Shown here: in pieces, positions 1-8,333 of the stretch
Position numbering within the stretch: the first letter of the stretch is position 1
Layout of the letters: each line of letters starts with the position of its first letter
Assembly (NCBI RefSeq): GCF_001949145.1
Contig: NW_019091454.1
Coordinates: forward strand, 1,043,321-1,054,355
Length of the DNA stretch: 11,035 nt
Origin: Acanthaster planci
Lineage: Eukaryota > Echinodermata > Asteroidea > Valvatida > Acanthasteridae
Reading direction: 5' to 3'
The notes under the pieces: generated by a model
Databases searched by the model: none
What the model was told of the DNA's origin: nothing
Seen by the model: the letters and a program-made list of their open reading frames with translations, nothing else
Program-made: the position numbers and the translations under genes

Positions 1-232
1 AAAAATGCAGGTAATGCCCAGCAGCCTGGTCTTTTGTTCAGAGTACGGCCACGCATATGAACCATACAGCTCCGATTTTGGAGTCCCCAGCTGGTAGTGG
101 TTAATAAGCAAGGTTCTCTCATCAGGGTTGGTAAAACTAAAAGGTTCGGTTTTTTTTCGAGGTCAGGAGCCACAAATAGGGTTGGTCAGAAATCAGAACC
201 ATAAATTTTAAAAGGGTGCATTCACTTCCAGT

Positions 233-248
233 CCGATGACGTCATCGG
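233..248. promoter_or_regulatory. Perfect 16-bp palindrome with a consensus CRE (TGACGTCA)
   Basis: The bases read ccgatgacgtcatcgg, which equals its own reverse complement. The core at 237-244 is the full-length CREB/ATF octamer. The motif match is exact; any role is inference. No promoter is visible close by, so this could be an intronic enhancer element or chance within a repeat. Confidence 0.35.
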
Positions 249-365
249 CTTCAAACTTCACACACGCTGTATGCATAAGGTCGTTGTATCTACCAATTTT
301 CAAGTGATTCTGGCAAACTCAGCTACAGACATTAACTCAAAATATATTTTTAATTTTTCAACCTG

Positions 366-380
366 CCACCAGAGGGCGCT
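366..380 (+). promoter_or_regulatory. CTCF-like binding word
   Basis: The sequence CCACCAGAGGGCGCT matches the core consensus of the bilaterian insulator protein CTCF (CCASYAGRKGGCRS) at every position I can compare. Similar words are also carried by some short interspersed repeats, so the match may come from a repeat copy. The motif is seen; occupancy is inferred. Confidence 0.4.
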
Positions 381-665
381 AAGTATGACATCACCAGTAC
401 GTTTTGAAGAATACTACCTGACCTTAGACTAACACCATTGAAAGTTTAAATCTATAACCAATTTTACACAATAAGGCACTTCCACTTTCAACCAGTTTCG
501 ACCATAAGTTAGTGTCAAGCAATTTTACGTACATGAAAAATTTGGAGACTTGCATTTACGCCACCACTTGCCATGGTGAGCAGGTCTCAGGAACTCATAG
601 TTGATTTTATATGGATTTTTAAAGATTAAATTAAAGAATTTCAACTTCTTGAAATTTGACACCTG

Positions 666-686
666 ATTATGTCATCATGACATAAT
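666..686. repeat. Short perfect inverted repeat (10-bp arms, 1-base centre)
   Basis: attatgtcat at 666-675 is followed by one c and then its exact reverse complement at 677-686. Related TGACATCATGA words occur at about 1225-1235 and 9772-9786, which suggests a recurrent short motif. Confidence 0.7.
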
Positions 687-881
687 GATTCTGTTTACAC
701 CTCAGATGATCTAAATATCAGCCAAGTCTGTAGATAATTGGGTTCGTTTAAAGGCAAACAGTCACGTGAAGAACGAAAAGATGTGGTATCCTATGGAATT
801 TAGAGTGAACAAGGGCTATTTTGGCCATCACCCAAACAGCAAAAAATGTATGATAAACTTTCTTGAAGATGAGCCGCTTAC

Positions 882-1011
882 CATGGACACCAGCAGCTAG
901 TGCATCTCAGGCCACGATTCAAGTGCACCACCTCTCTTGTTGCATTATCCAGTATCTTCATATCAAAACACCTCCAGTTTCCCAAACAGTTGCGAGTGCA
1001 GCAATTTGTAT
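882..1011 (-). CDS. Internal exon of a phospholipid scramblase (partial gene)
   Basis: Scramblases are membrane-anchored proteins that move phospholipids between the two leaflets of a bilayer in response to calcium; some members have other proposed roles. The minus-strand peptide starts DTNCCTRNC, continues with FDMKILDN and REVVHLNR, and ends LRCTSCWCP, in the order and spacing of the conserved scramblase region leading into the palmitoylated cysteine cluster. The exon is 130 bp: a split Asp codon (2 bases), 42 whole codons, and 2 bases (TG) of what should be a Cys codon. It is bounded by a pyrimidine-rich acceptor (ttctctctcag at 1012-1022 read on the minus strand) and a good donor (GTAAGC, 876-881). 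There are no internal stops. Odd points are W in the cysteine cluster and CLGNWRC where relatives usually have CCGPxRP. The neighbouring exons are not visible, so this is a fragment of a longer gene or a lone pseudoexon. The family call is strong; activity is unknown. Confidence 0.85.
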
Positions 1012-1431
1012 CTGAGAGAGAAACATACCTGCAAGTGAGTACTGTCCAAAGTATCAATTTAGTGAATGATGTCATAGCGACATCATTGCAGGGGGCAAAT
1101 AATACCTGCATTTCCTCTGCACGCATGATGTTTCAAAGAAAATTGACTGAATTCACGGTAAAACCGATCTATTCAAGAAAATGAAAAACTCAACATTTTA
1201 TAATAAATCATATGATGAGACCATCATGATGTCATTTCAAATGTTTTATCACGTCATTTCAAATATTTAATCATGAGTGAAAGAGGTACTACTTGCGATT
1301 GCAATTTTTATGTAAATTGAAATTCGCCTGGAATGTTTTTGCAAAATTTTTGATGGCATCATCATGTTACAAAAATTTTGAAACAGCACACTAATCTACA
1401 TGTACATTGATCATAAGAAGTCTAGCAGAAA
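1012..1431. other. AT-rich non-coding stretch upstream of the scramblase exon
   Basis: On the minus strand this would be the intron before the scramblase exon. A CTCAC word about 30 bases upstream of the acceptor could serve as branch point. I saw no matching upstream scramblase exon. The open plus-strand frame over 900-1184 is the antisense shadow of the exon. It includes a 22-bp tandem duplication (1231-1274). Confidence 0.5.
1231..1274. repeat. Two-copy 22-bp tandem duplication
   Basis: gtcatttcaaat begins both 1231-1252 and 1253-1274; the copies agree at about 19 of 22 bases. This is a small local duplication with no further copies. Confidence 0.7.
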
Positions 1432-1590
1432 GACCCAGCACAACGTTCAACAGTCCACTAAGCTGAAAGTGTACAAGACAGTGGTCCTCACCAGCCTTCT
1501 CTGTGGATGTGAGACCTGGACCTTGTACAGGAGACACATTAAGCTGCTCAGACACTTCCACATGCACAGCCTGGGAGCAATCCATGTGAG
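1432..1590 (+). pseudogene. LINE reverse-transcriptase C-terminal fragment (relic)
   Basis: The open plus-strand frame reads STKLKVYKTVVLTSLLCGCE, then TWTLYRRHIKLL and FHMHSL. This is the conserved block after the reverse-transcriptase palm and thumb in CR1/Jockey-like LINEs, where relatives read like LLYGCETWTLYRRH. The same block occurs in the large LINE at about 6790-6905, but there it reads IKLAVYNTVTISTLLYSYKAW followed, in another frame, by LYQRHLKQL. The two copies therefore come from different subfamilies; this one keeps the GCETW core that the large copy has lost. Only some 50 residues survive, with no palm, endonuclease or ends, so it is a decayed fragment and not a gene. Confidence 0.8.
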
Positions 1591-2188
1591 ACCGGTCTTG
1601 TTTTAAACAGGTCACAGGAATATCTTCTTAAAGGCATACCACTTGCATATAGGCTATAGATTGGCATAGGTCATTCTTTAATAAACATAAACTTTGCCCT
1701 CTATAGTCAGAAAACACTTTGAAGAAACTTTTTACCACCACACCCAGCCCTTGCTTGATGCTTGCATTATAGCAGATTAGTACATTTCCGAAATATCTAT
1801 TAGATCATTTGATCATTATTTTTGGATACATATCATTTTGGATACCTTTGAAAATACCTGATTTTGTTCAGGACACGTCAGAAAGAATGAAACTACATGT
1901 AGAATGGTGAAGTCGCCATGGCTTGCTGATTGATATGAATCTCAATTTCTTTACTACAACAGTACCGGTAGCACATATATACATGTAGAGCCACCCATAC
2001 AAATTACAAATGGCACTGAAAAGTCATCCATGCAAATTAAAATGGCACTGAAATTAAACAAGGAATCAAGCTAACAAAGTGCAGGCTTGCCAAAATTTTT
2101 AAAAATAGGAGGAAAAGAAAAAATGGCTGATAAATGACTACATCATAGATGTAAAATGAATGGCACTGTAAAGGTATTAACCACATCA
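1591..2188. other. Non-coding spacer
   Basis: I see no protein-like frame. It is AT-rich, with several TACATGTA words (for example near 1892 and 1980), a TACCGGTA word near 1962, and the short ATGGCACTG duplication from 2001. Confidence 0.5.
2001..2055. repeat. Imperfect 33-bp direct duplication
   Basis: aaatta followed by atggcactgaaa occurs at 2001-2022 and again from 2034 with a one-base gap. The core atggcactg appears a third time at 2160. This suggests a small eroded tandem array. Confidence 0.5.
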
Positions 2189-2352
2189 CATCACATCTAT
2201 CTCCTACTCAACCCATATCCCATCATCCTATCCACTTCCTACTCCATCCACATCCCATCATCCCATCCATCTCCCACTCCACCCTCCAACCCATCATCTC
2301 ATCTACCTCCAACTCTACCTCTCCCTTCCATCATCTCGTCAATCTCCTGCTC
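2189..2352. repeat. Degenerate pyrimidine-rich minisatellite, unit about 36 bp
   Basis: The strand is almost free of G and is made of CCATC and CTCC words. The phrase catcat recurs at 2221, 2256, 2292 and 2329, spacings of 35, 36 and 37, and a variant begins the first unit at 2189. About five units are present, each like catcatcccatccatctccc followed by a cactcca-type tail. The Ser/Pro-rich open frame over it is a by-product of the repeat. Confidence 0.75.
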
Positions 2353-3093
2353 TTTCCCCTTTTTAATACCCAGTCATCCTAACCTGTCTCCCTTTACATG
2401 TGTGGCACACACTGTATAGACGTGTGTGCATAGTACAGGAGTGTACAGCACTCACATGTACATTGTATGTATTAAGTAAAAACTTTAACGTTTTGGGTTC
2501 AATTTCTTCATTAAATATGCACATGTATGTAAACAACATTTTAAAGCCACGATCCCACATAAAGACTTGATGTTAATAAATTTGAGATTGAAATAAATGA
2601 GCACAAATGGCACATACTATAACCACAAGTAAAAACTTTACCATTGAGCGGACGGCCCGACAGATGGACGGACAGCCCGCCCGACGGACAGAAATTGGTA
2701 TTTTATAGGCTCGCACTTGCTTTGCACCTCACCAAAAATATGAGAAAAGCAACAAATAAAATCATGTAATGATGCCACCATGACATTACCAAAATTTTCA
2801 CATTTAACATGAGTTGATATGGATTTATGCCAAGTTTGATCTTATTCAGGTGGTTCTCGACACATAGGCTTGTAAAGACTTCAAATTTGCAGGTGTGTTT
2901 ACATGAAGTAACTAATATAAACTTTTTGTACCAGGTGTACAACAGCAGTGTTTGGTATTTTATTTTTTCTCTAATTCCTTGTATAGCCTCAACCAGAAGG
3001 GTCCCTGATTGGGATACTACATTGAATTAACTTGCAACTAATATGTATTTTACTTTGGAGGATTGGGAACTTCAGAAGATTAACCCTCTCCAC
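2353..3093. other. Non-coding spacer with short repeats
   Basis: No recognisable protein on either strand. The 14-bp word aagtaaaaacttta occurs at 2474-2487 and 2627-2640. A GACGGACA-type array sits at 2648-2691, followed by a GGCTC-rich tail that resembles dispersed repeats of marine invertebrates. The open minus-strand frame at 2703-2942 has hydrophobic stretches but matches nothing I recognise, and its composition is that of AT-rich spacer. Confidence 0.5.
2648..2691. repeat. Degenerate GACGGACA-type short tandem array
   Basis: gacgg, gacag and gcccg words alternate across 44 bases, a sharp GC-rich patch in AT-rich surroundings. Such (GACGGACA)n patches are often embedded in dispersed repeats of molluscs and related animals; that link is from general knowledge and not tested here. 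Confidence 0.55.
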
Positions 3094-3454
3094 TGTGGGT
3101 TGGGACCCTTATTGTTAACCTTGACTTTATTGTCCACCACCATGTTCCTGCAACTTGGACACTTTTGACTGAGGAATTTCTTTAAGTTTCTCCTATAAAA
3201 CTGTTGGCTGTCTCAGTCCAGAGTGCACTCCATGACTGACCAACTGCCGGGTATATTATGTTTGTTTTATGTTGCCAGTTCCAGCAGGACTGCACTGCTG
3301 CCGTTTGGTTTATGTACAGCATAAGTTCGTTTACTTTCTATGTATTTTCATTTACTTTCTTCAATTACTTTTGGAATAAAGTTTGTTGACTGTACATATA
3401 TTTCAGTCTCTCATTTCCACTATTTTGGGTTGTAAAAAGTGAGATGCAGTTACA
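3094..3454 (+). mobile_element. Probable LTR of a Gypsy-like retrotransposon
   Basis: The segment can be read as TGTGGGTTGGGACCC at the start and GCAGTTACA at the end, giving the TG...CA ends of an LTR and a length of about 361 bp. Inside it has a TATA box (TATAAAA, 3194-3200) and, about 175 bases on, a polyadenylation signal (AATAAA, 3375-3380), the expected U3-R-U5 order on the plus strand. Directly after it comes TTTTTGGGCGACCCTGCC, which resembles the primer-binding leader found after 5' LTRs of animal Gypsy elements. I see no gag, protease or polymerase and no second LTR, so this is a solo or truncated 5' copy. The left boundary is the least certain part. Confidence 0.5.
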
Positions 3455-3480
3455 GTTTTTGGGCGACCCTGCCAGGATAG
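3455..3480 (+). other. Leader and possible primer-binding site of the LTR element
   Basis: The run after the LTR contains GGGCGACCCTGCCAGGAT, of the type seen next to Gypsy 5' LTRs. I could not match it confidently to the 3' end of a particular tRNA. Beyond 3480 no gag-like frame is visible. Confidence 0.4.
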
Positions 3481-3659
3481 CAATTTAAATCACATTTATT
3501 GAATCTGTTGTGATGCCTTGTATGACTTGGAAGATGTTAGACAATGGCGGCACATGTCAATACTGTTACAAAGCAAATTAATTGAGCTCTTGAATTGATG
3601 GAGGAAGAGCTAGATGTTAAATTTTCCTTCACCAAAAGTGGGCCGAGTCTACTACTGAA
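3481..3659. other. Short non-coding stretch between the LTR and the LINE
   Basis: If the LTR call is right, this could be remaining internal sequence of that element. A short frame starting at 3599 (MEEELDVKF) ends after about 34 residues and is not recognisable. Confidence 0.35.
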
Positions 3660-4327
3660 TACCTACCCACATTATTTGCACAAAGGTGGGGCTCATTAGC
3701 TGTGGGAGGCAGCCTGCCTAGAAGGAAACTCTGATTGACAAACCAAAGCTGGGTGAGCTCCTTAGCAGATTTCACTCTGTTGTTTGCCCGTGCACTAGGT
3801 GGTGCCTGACAAACTGGGCTTCCAGGAGGGTGATGCAGCCGCCCCTCGGGCCAGTCGTCGTGGATCCTCCCATGCCATCGGGTCTCTCATCAGGTGGTCA
3901 AGATAGTGAGTTGGAGTCTGCGCACCCCCTTCCACTTTAAACTTCCTTCTGCACACGTTTCACTTTCAGCTTGAATCTCATCTTCCTCCAAATATACCAA
4001 AGTCCTAGGGCGACTGGGCTCGAGGCGATGGGGCAGGCTTTGGATGGAGCTGGGAACCCTTAGTCTCGTCCTAGCATGTACAGCGGCTGGAGGTAAGTGG
4101 TCATGGAGGACTACGACTTGGAGCAGCAGTCCTCCTCGGCAGCACCTTTAGTGACTGAGCAGCCCTTTTTAGGATCCACACTGGTTACCTAAACTTCAAG
4201 GAGGGACCTAGAAAAGGTGGTCTAACCACTGTCTGCTCCATCACCTCCGGGGTGGAAAATTGCATCTGTCAGGGCATCCCAATCCTGCAGTCGTAAAAAC
4301 AAGTACATTAAACACTGACTATCTCTT
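3660..4327 (+). other. Presumed 5' region of the LINE
   Basis: GC-rich compared with its left flank and without an open frame of note. A CAGCATGTAC and GAGGTAAGT word near 4075-4100 looks like a splice donor, but no partner was found. The assignment rests on position and composition only. Confidence 0.45.
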
Positions 4328-4330
4328 GTG

Positions 4331-7300
4331 GTCACCACCAGGAACATCACAACCCTGATAGACTCCAAGGACGGCTCCAACCCTCAGCACCAAACAGCAC
4401 TTGTTGCCACGAAACTGCAACGTTACAACACTGACGCGAGACTCGTCTTGCACACCACAGTTCGCTGTCTGAAAAAGGAAGTGGCTATACATTCTTCCAG
4501 AAAGGCTTGCCTGGCAGTGACAGATGCATCCATGGTGTCAGTTTTGCCATCAAAATATCTTTGCTCCACTCTCTTCCTGAGTCCCAAAAAGGCCTCAATG
4601 AGCGCATCACAACCCTCCAGCTCCCCCTGGGTAATAACGGCTACGCCATCGTATGGTGATTTGTGCATATGCTTTAACCTTAACATCTGACGTATCCATG
4701 ATATCCTACACTCCATTCTCAGAGCTATCCCCCCTGGCGATAAGATTACCTTATTGGGAGATTTTAGCACTAGAGTGGGATCCCAGCACAATGTATCGAC
4801 TGGTGGTATTGGACGTCATGGCGTAGGAAACATCAACAGCAATGGGATGCGCTTCTTCACTGCTCCAAGTTAGGGCTCTCAATCACCAATACAGTGTTCC
4901 AGCTGCAGAACATGCACAAGACATCATGGATCCATCCCTGGTCCAAGCACTGGCACCTCATCAGCTCTGTCAGAGTCTGCTAGTCTGAACTCTGTGATGT
5001 GCTCCTATCCAGGGCTATGCAGGGAGCTGAAAGATGGATAGATCATTGTCTCAAAAGGACCACACTCCGGCTTCAAATTCATCCTCTTTCCCGCAAACAG
5101 AAGCATTCCAAGTACATTAATGTTCACTCCGTGATCGACCCAGACACCAGAGTTCCACTTCAAACCCCAACACACCACCAAAGTCACTACTGAGTGCCAA
5201 GCTATCGCCAACTGACTTCTCGTGGCCTCTAAGTCTGCACTGGGTTTTGTTGATAGACATCACTAGGACTGGTTCGATAAGCCAGCATCCGTCCTCTTCT
5301 CGAGCAGAAGAACAGCTTCCACAACACAGTTCTTAGGCATCCTGCTTCAATCAACCTCTGGGCCAAATGGGTGACTTTGTGCTCTACAGTGCAGACTGAG
5401 TTGCGGAGACTGAAAAACGAATGGTGGAAGTCAAAGGCACTCAAAATCCAAAACGATGGGGGCAACAATGATATCCATAACTTCTATGATGCTGTTAAAG
5501 CCATGTATGGCCCACCACAGCAGTGCTTTCAACCAGTCAGAGGCAAGGACGGCAACCTTTTCAAAGACAAAAACAGTATCCTTGAGAGATGGGCTGAGCA
5601 CTTCCAGGAGCTTCTGAACCACAAGAAACTCGTTGATTGTTCCATTCTTGAAGACCTCCAGACTCTTTCCCCATCTCCATTAGAGCTTTACCATCTGCCT
5701 GACATCACAGAGCTCAAAACAACCATCCGTAGGTTGAAAAACAACAAAGCCACAGGTCTGGATGGAGTTCCTACGGAGGTGTTTAAACACAGGGGGACAG
5801 TCTCTCAGTGAGCGTCTCCTTCGCCTCCTCTATGATATCTGGAGCTGTAGGTGTCTACACCAGAAGTGGAAGGATGCCAACATCATCGAGATCTACAATG
5901 GTAAAGGTGATAGGGCTGAGTGTGGGAATAGCCCGGGCATCTGTCTCCTTACAATGGCTGGTAAAATCCTTGCCCGAGTCAACCTAGCCTGTCTGTTAGA
6001 CATGGCTATGTTCTCGTCCCTGAGACCCAGTGTTGCTTTAGACGTGAGTGCAGTACCACCGACATGATCTTCGTCACTCGCCTTCAGCAAGAAAAATGTT
6101 GAAAACAGCACCAGGACCTTTTCTTAGCCTTCACAGACCTCACAAAGGTGTTTGACTCCATCAACGGTGATCTCCTGTGCAGCATCTTACACAAGTTCGG
6201 CTGTCGCCCACTTTCTTGGCCATCCTGAAAGAATTTCACATGGGCATATCTGCATGTGTCATTGTAGGAGGCGACCAGTTGGCCAGCTTTGCTATTAATG
6301 TTGACGTCAAGCGAGGCTGTGTTTTAGCTTCAGTCATCTTTAACTTATTCCTGGTGGCGGTGACCTCAACATCCACTACTGCCTGGACGGGAGCTTATTC
6401 AATCTCCGCCGCCTTCAGGTGACAACAAAGACCTCAATGGATGTACTTTTCGATCTTCAATATGCTGATGCAGCCTTCCCAAGCCACACCACCGATGGTC
6501 TCCAGAGGACTCTAAATATACTGTACCACAACTTAGACCTACTATTGTGTCAGTCTCTCAGTCAACTATAGGAAGACAGAGATCCTCCCAAATGTACCGG
6601 TAGGGCAGGAACCAACTTTCTCAATCGGTGGTAAGGCCCTGAGAAACGTCAACAACTTCACCTATCTTGGCACCATTCTCACCACCGCATGTGATGTCAC
6701 TAGTGAGGTACAACATTGCATCAACCTCACCTCCTTGGCTTATGGGCGCTTAACGCCCACAAGTTTCACAAGCAAGGCCCTTACCATACACATCAAGCTG
6801 GCAGTGTACAACACAGTCACCATTTCCACACTTCTGTACAGCTACAAGGCTTGGGTCTCTATCAGAGGCACCTGAAGCAGCTCCAGATATTTCACACCCA
6901 TTGTCTTCAGTAGATTCTGGGTCTCCACTGGTGGCAAAAAGTCCCTCACACTGAGCTCAGGAGAGCTGGCATGGTGCCTCTTGAGTCTACCCTTCTTCGA
7001 CGACAGTGGAAGTGGGTTGGCCATGTCATTAGAATGCCAGCCAGCTGCCTCCTATGCCACACTCTCTACGGACAGCTATCCTATGGTCATTGGCCCAGAG
7101 GTGAACAGAAGAAGTACTATAAACAATAAAGTGCACGCTAAACAAGGGGGGCATACCACCTGATAACCAGGAGAACCTGGCAGCTGATAGGACAACATGG
7201 CACTCCATGGTCAGCGCTGAAGCTACCTGCTTCAACGATACATACAACAAGGCTGTTGAGCAATGACGTGCCCGCAGATATCAATGCGGAGCTGCAGAGA

Positions 7301-7400
7301 TAAGCAGAGATGTGCCTCACTTACTGGTCTCCACAATCATATCAGGAGTCACCGAGACTGGGCTGAAATTATATCGTTCATCAGCAATGAGGGACAATGA
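4331..7400 (+). pseudogene. LINE endonuclease / reverse transcriptase pseudogene
   Basis: Frame 2 from 4331 starts the endonuclease (TLIDSKDG, TALVATKLQRYNTD). Frame 1 at 4480 continues SGYTFFQKG and IHGVSFAIK. Frame 2 at 4700-4870 has LLGDFSTRVGS, where relatives have GDFN. Frame 1 at 4864-5100 has TSWIHPWSKHWHL, a stop at 4981, and IDH, the final catalytic pair. The linker is open from 5254 to 5811 and ends NNKATGLDGVPTEV. Frame 2 holds KGDRAECGNSPGI and AGKILARV (to about 6015). Frame 1 then has motif A, FTDLTKVFDS, with its Asp at 6136-6138, after a stop at 6100. Frame 3 has motif B, VKRGCVLASVIFNLF. Frame 2 has motif C as LQYADAAF. The C-terminal domain runs in frame 3 (6558-6872), then frame 2 (RRQWKWVGHVIRMPAS) with stops at 6911 and 7127, frame 1 (stop 7264) and frame 3 (GLHNHIRSHRDWAE, stop 7398). 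Function is lost. Confidence 0.92.
6461..6472 (+). other. Broken reverse-transcriptase catalytic box (YADA for YADD)
   Basis: The codons tat-gct-gat-gca give Y-A-D-A. Relatives read Y-A-D-D-A-A, so the simplest reading is an in-frame loss of one Asp codon. This residue binds catalytic metal, so polymerase activity would be lost even if all frameshifts were ignored. Confidence 0.8.
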
Positions 7401-7594
7401 AAAGCAGGCAAGAACATTTGCACATTTCCATAGTCTATTACGCCATTTGCTAAATTCTCAATCAACTGGTAGTGTGTCCCCATCTCTAACAATCCCTGGC
7501 GGAGCGTCCGCTATGTTCTTCCTCTTTCGAAGCGCAAGAGCGCTGACGCCGGGTTGGGTGGAGGGAGGGAGAGTGGTAAGGCACTACGTCCAAT

Positions 7595-7620
7595 GCTGGC
7601 CGGTTTGTCTACAGGCCAGC
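7595..7620. repeat. GC-rich stem-loop
   Basis: gctggcc at 7595-7601 and its exact reverse complement ggccagc at 7614-7620 flank a 12-base loop. CTGGCC occurs again at 7627-7632 and CCGGCC-type words follow near 7655-7675, so alternative pairings exist. Confidence 0.55.
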
Positions 7621-7980
7621 CCCTTTCTGGCCGATAGCTTTTAATCCCCTTCAACCGGCCGGGCTACCGGCCGAACCTGTGCTTAACCCCTTGACGACAG
7701 AAACTTTTTTCTGAAAGCTGTGCATGACACTGGTTCACGCCGGGCCGAACTGTTGCCAAAGAAGGCGTGAGGGAAATGCGGCAACCAGTCAATGCACAGT
7801 TTCTGCAAATAAAGGTTGCAAACGTTCCACTACATGTACATGAACGTTGTATACGAATGCAGCTCTACAGTTGCAAGTCAACAAAACACTGCTGTCATAT
7901 TTAATGCAGGTTAAGTCACACAAATTGATCTCATGTCTGTGTTTGTGTTTTCTGTGTTCATGTATTTAATTTGAAGATAT

Positions 7981-8005
7981 ACTGCTCGTACTTGAAACGA
8001 GCAGT
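7981..8005. repeat. Stem-loop with 9-bp arms
   Basis: actgctcgt (7981-7989) and acgagcagt (7997-8005) are exact reverse complements around a 7-base loop. No T-run follows and no RNA family is apparent. Confidence 0.65.
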
Positions 8006-8271
8006 TTCCAGCTAATCGCCCGCCCCTCCAAATGCGTCACTCACGCTAACAACGTGATACACAGACACAGTTTGCCAGTTTCCTGTGGTCATGAGAAGCG
8101 TAAAGCACAAATCAAAAGTCAGGGATTTTTTACATTGATTACACAAATGTCGAAACAAAAATTACCTTCCCAAATCCGATAAAAATACGCCCAAATACAT
8201 TCGCTTGACGACTGCCGCATCTCAAGAGCCCAACTAATCGCCAAACAGTGTACCCGCCAATGAGACTGTGC

Positions 8272-8333
8272 TTTTTCATGACATACATTTTGCAAGACAC
8301 AGCTGTGTCTTGCAAAATGTATGTCATGAAAAA
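8272..8333. repeat. Perfect 62-bp palindrome without spacer
   Basis: The left arm 8272-8302 and right arm 8303-8333 are exact reverse complements over all 31 positions, with the centre at AG|CT between 8302 and 8303. Symmetry stops abruptly at both ends (c at 8271, t at 8334). Transcribed from either strand it would form a loop-free hairpin, and as DNA it could extrude a cruciform. Both strands give the same peptide across it (MTYILQDTAVSCKMYVMK) because the palindrome is in phase, so that peptide is no evidence for a gene. It could be a recent inverted duplication, a foldback element core or an assembly artefact. Confidence 0.95.

Larger units (their letters stand above)
1..881. other. Non-coding flank, likely intron or 3' side of the scramblase gene
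   Basis: No open frame here resembles a known protein on either strand. I looked on the minus strand for the next scramblase exon (the part after the cysteine cluster, normally starting CLQE-like) and did not find it. The stretch has mixed composition, an AT-rich second half, a 16-bp CRE-type palindrome, a CTCF-like word and a 21-bp inverted repeat at 666-686. The first 160 bases look like dispersed-repeat sequence by style, but I cannot name the family. If the scramblase exon is active, this stretch would be its downstream intron. Confidence 0.5.
3660..7400 (+). mobile_element. Decayed LINE (non-LTR retrotransposon), nearly full length
   Basis: A LINE copies its RNA directly into a nicked chromosome using an apurinic-type endonuclease and a reverse transcriptase in one protein. 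Here an endonuclease (4331-5100), a linker, a reverse transcriptase (about 5690-6560), a C-terminal domain and a terminal His/Cys tail (7311-7400) follow in normal order on the plus strand. The stretch 3660-4327 is clearly more GC-rich than the DNA before it and has no credible frame; I take it as the 5' untranslated region or a ruined first reading frame. The element is CR1/Jockey-like by its motifs, but I cannot fix the clade. Its 3' end after the stop at 7398 is not evident: no poly-A or short-repeat tail and no target-site duplication was found. It is dead: frames and stops are broken throughout. Confidence 0.93.
7401..8271. other. Non-coding stretch after the LINE, with a GC-rich island
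   Basis: Some of the first part may be the LINE's 3' untranslated region. 7490-7760 is unusually GC-rich with many GGCC and CCGG words and a stem at 7595-7620. A polyadenylation-type AATAAA lies at 7809-7814. A second stem is at 7981-8005. From about 8010 to 8270 CpG is more frequent than in the flanks. I recognise no protein. Confidence 0.5.

Noticed and set aside
900-1184. 94-residue plus-strand frame
   Set aside because: It is antisense to the scramblase exon and has no recognisable features of its own.
2156-2419. Ser/Pro-rich 87-residue frame
   Set aside because: It arises from the pyrimidine-rich minisatellite; its repeats are those of the DNA.
2703-2942. 79-residue minus-strand hydrophobic frame
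   Set aside because: AT-rich spacer composition, no family match and no splice support.
4423-4791. 122-residue minus-strand frame
   Set aside because: It lies opposite the LINE endonuclease, whose motifs are on the plus strand.
7682-7700. TTAACCCCTTGACGAC resembling a piggyBac-type terminal repeat
   Set aside because: No inverted partner or second TTAA-flanked end was found nearby.
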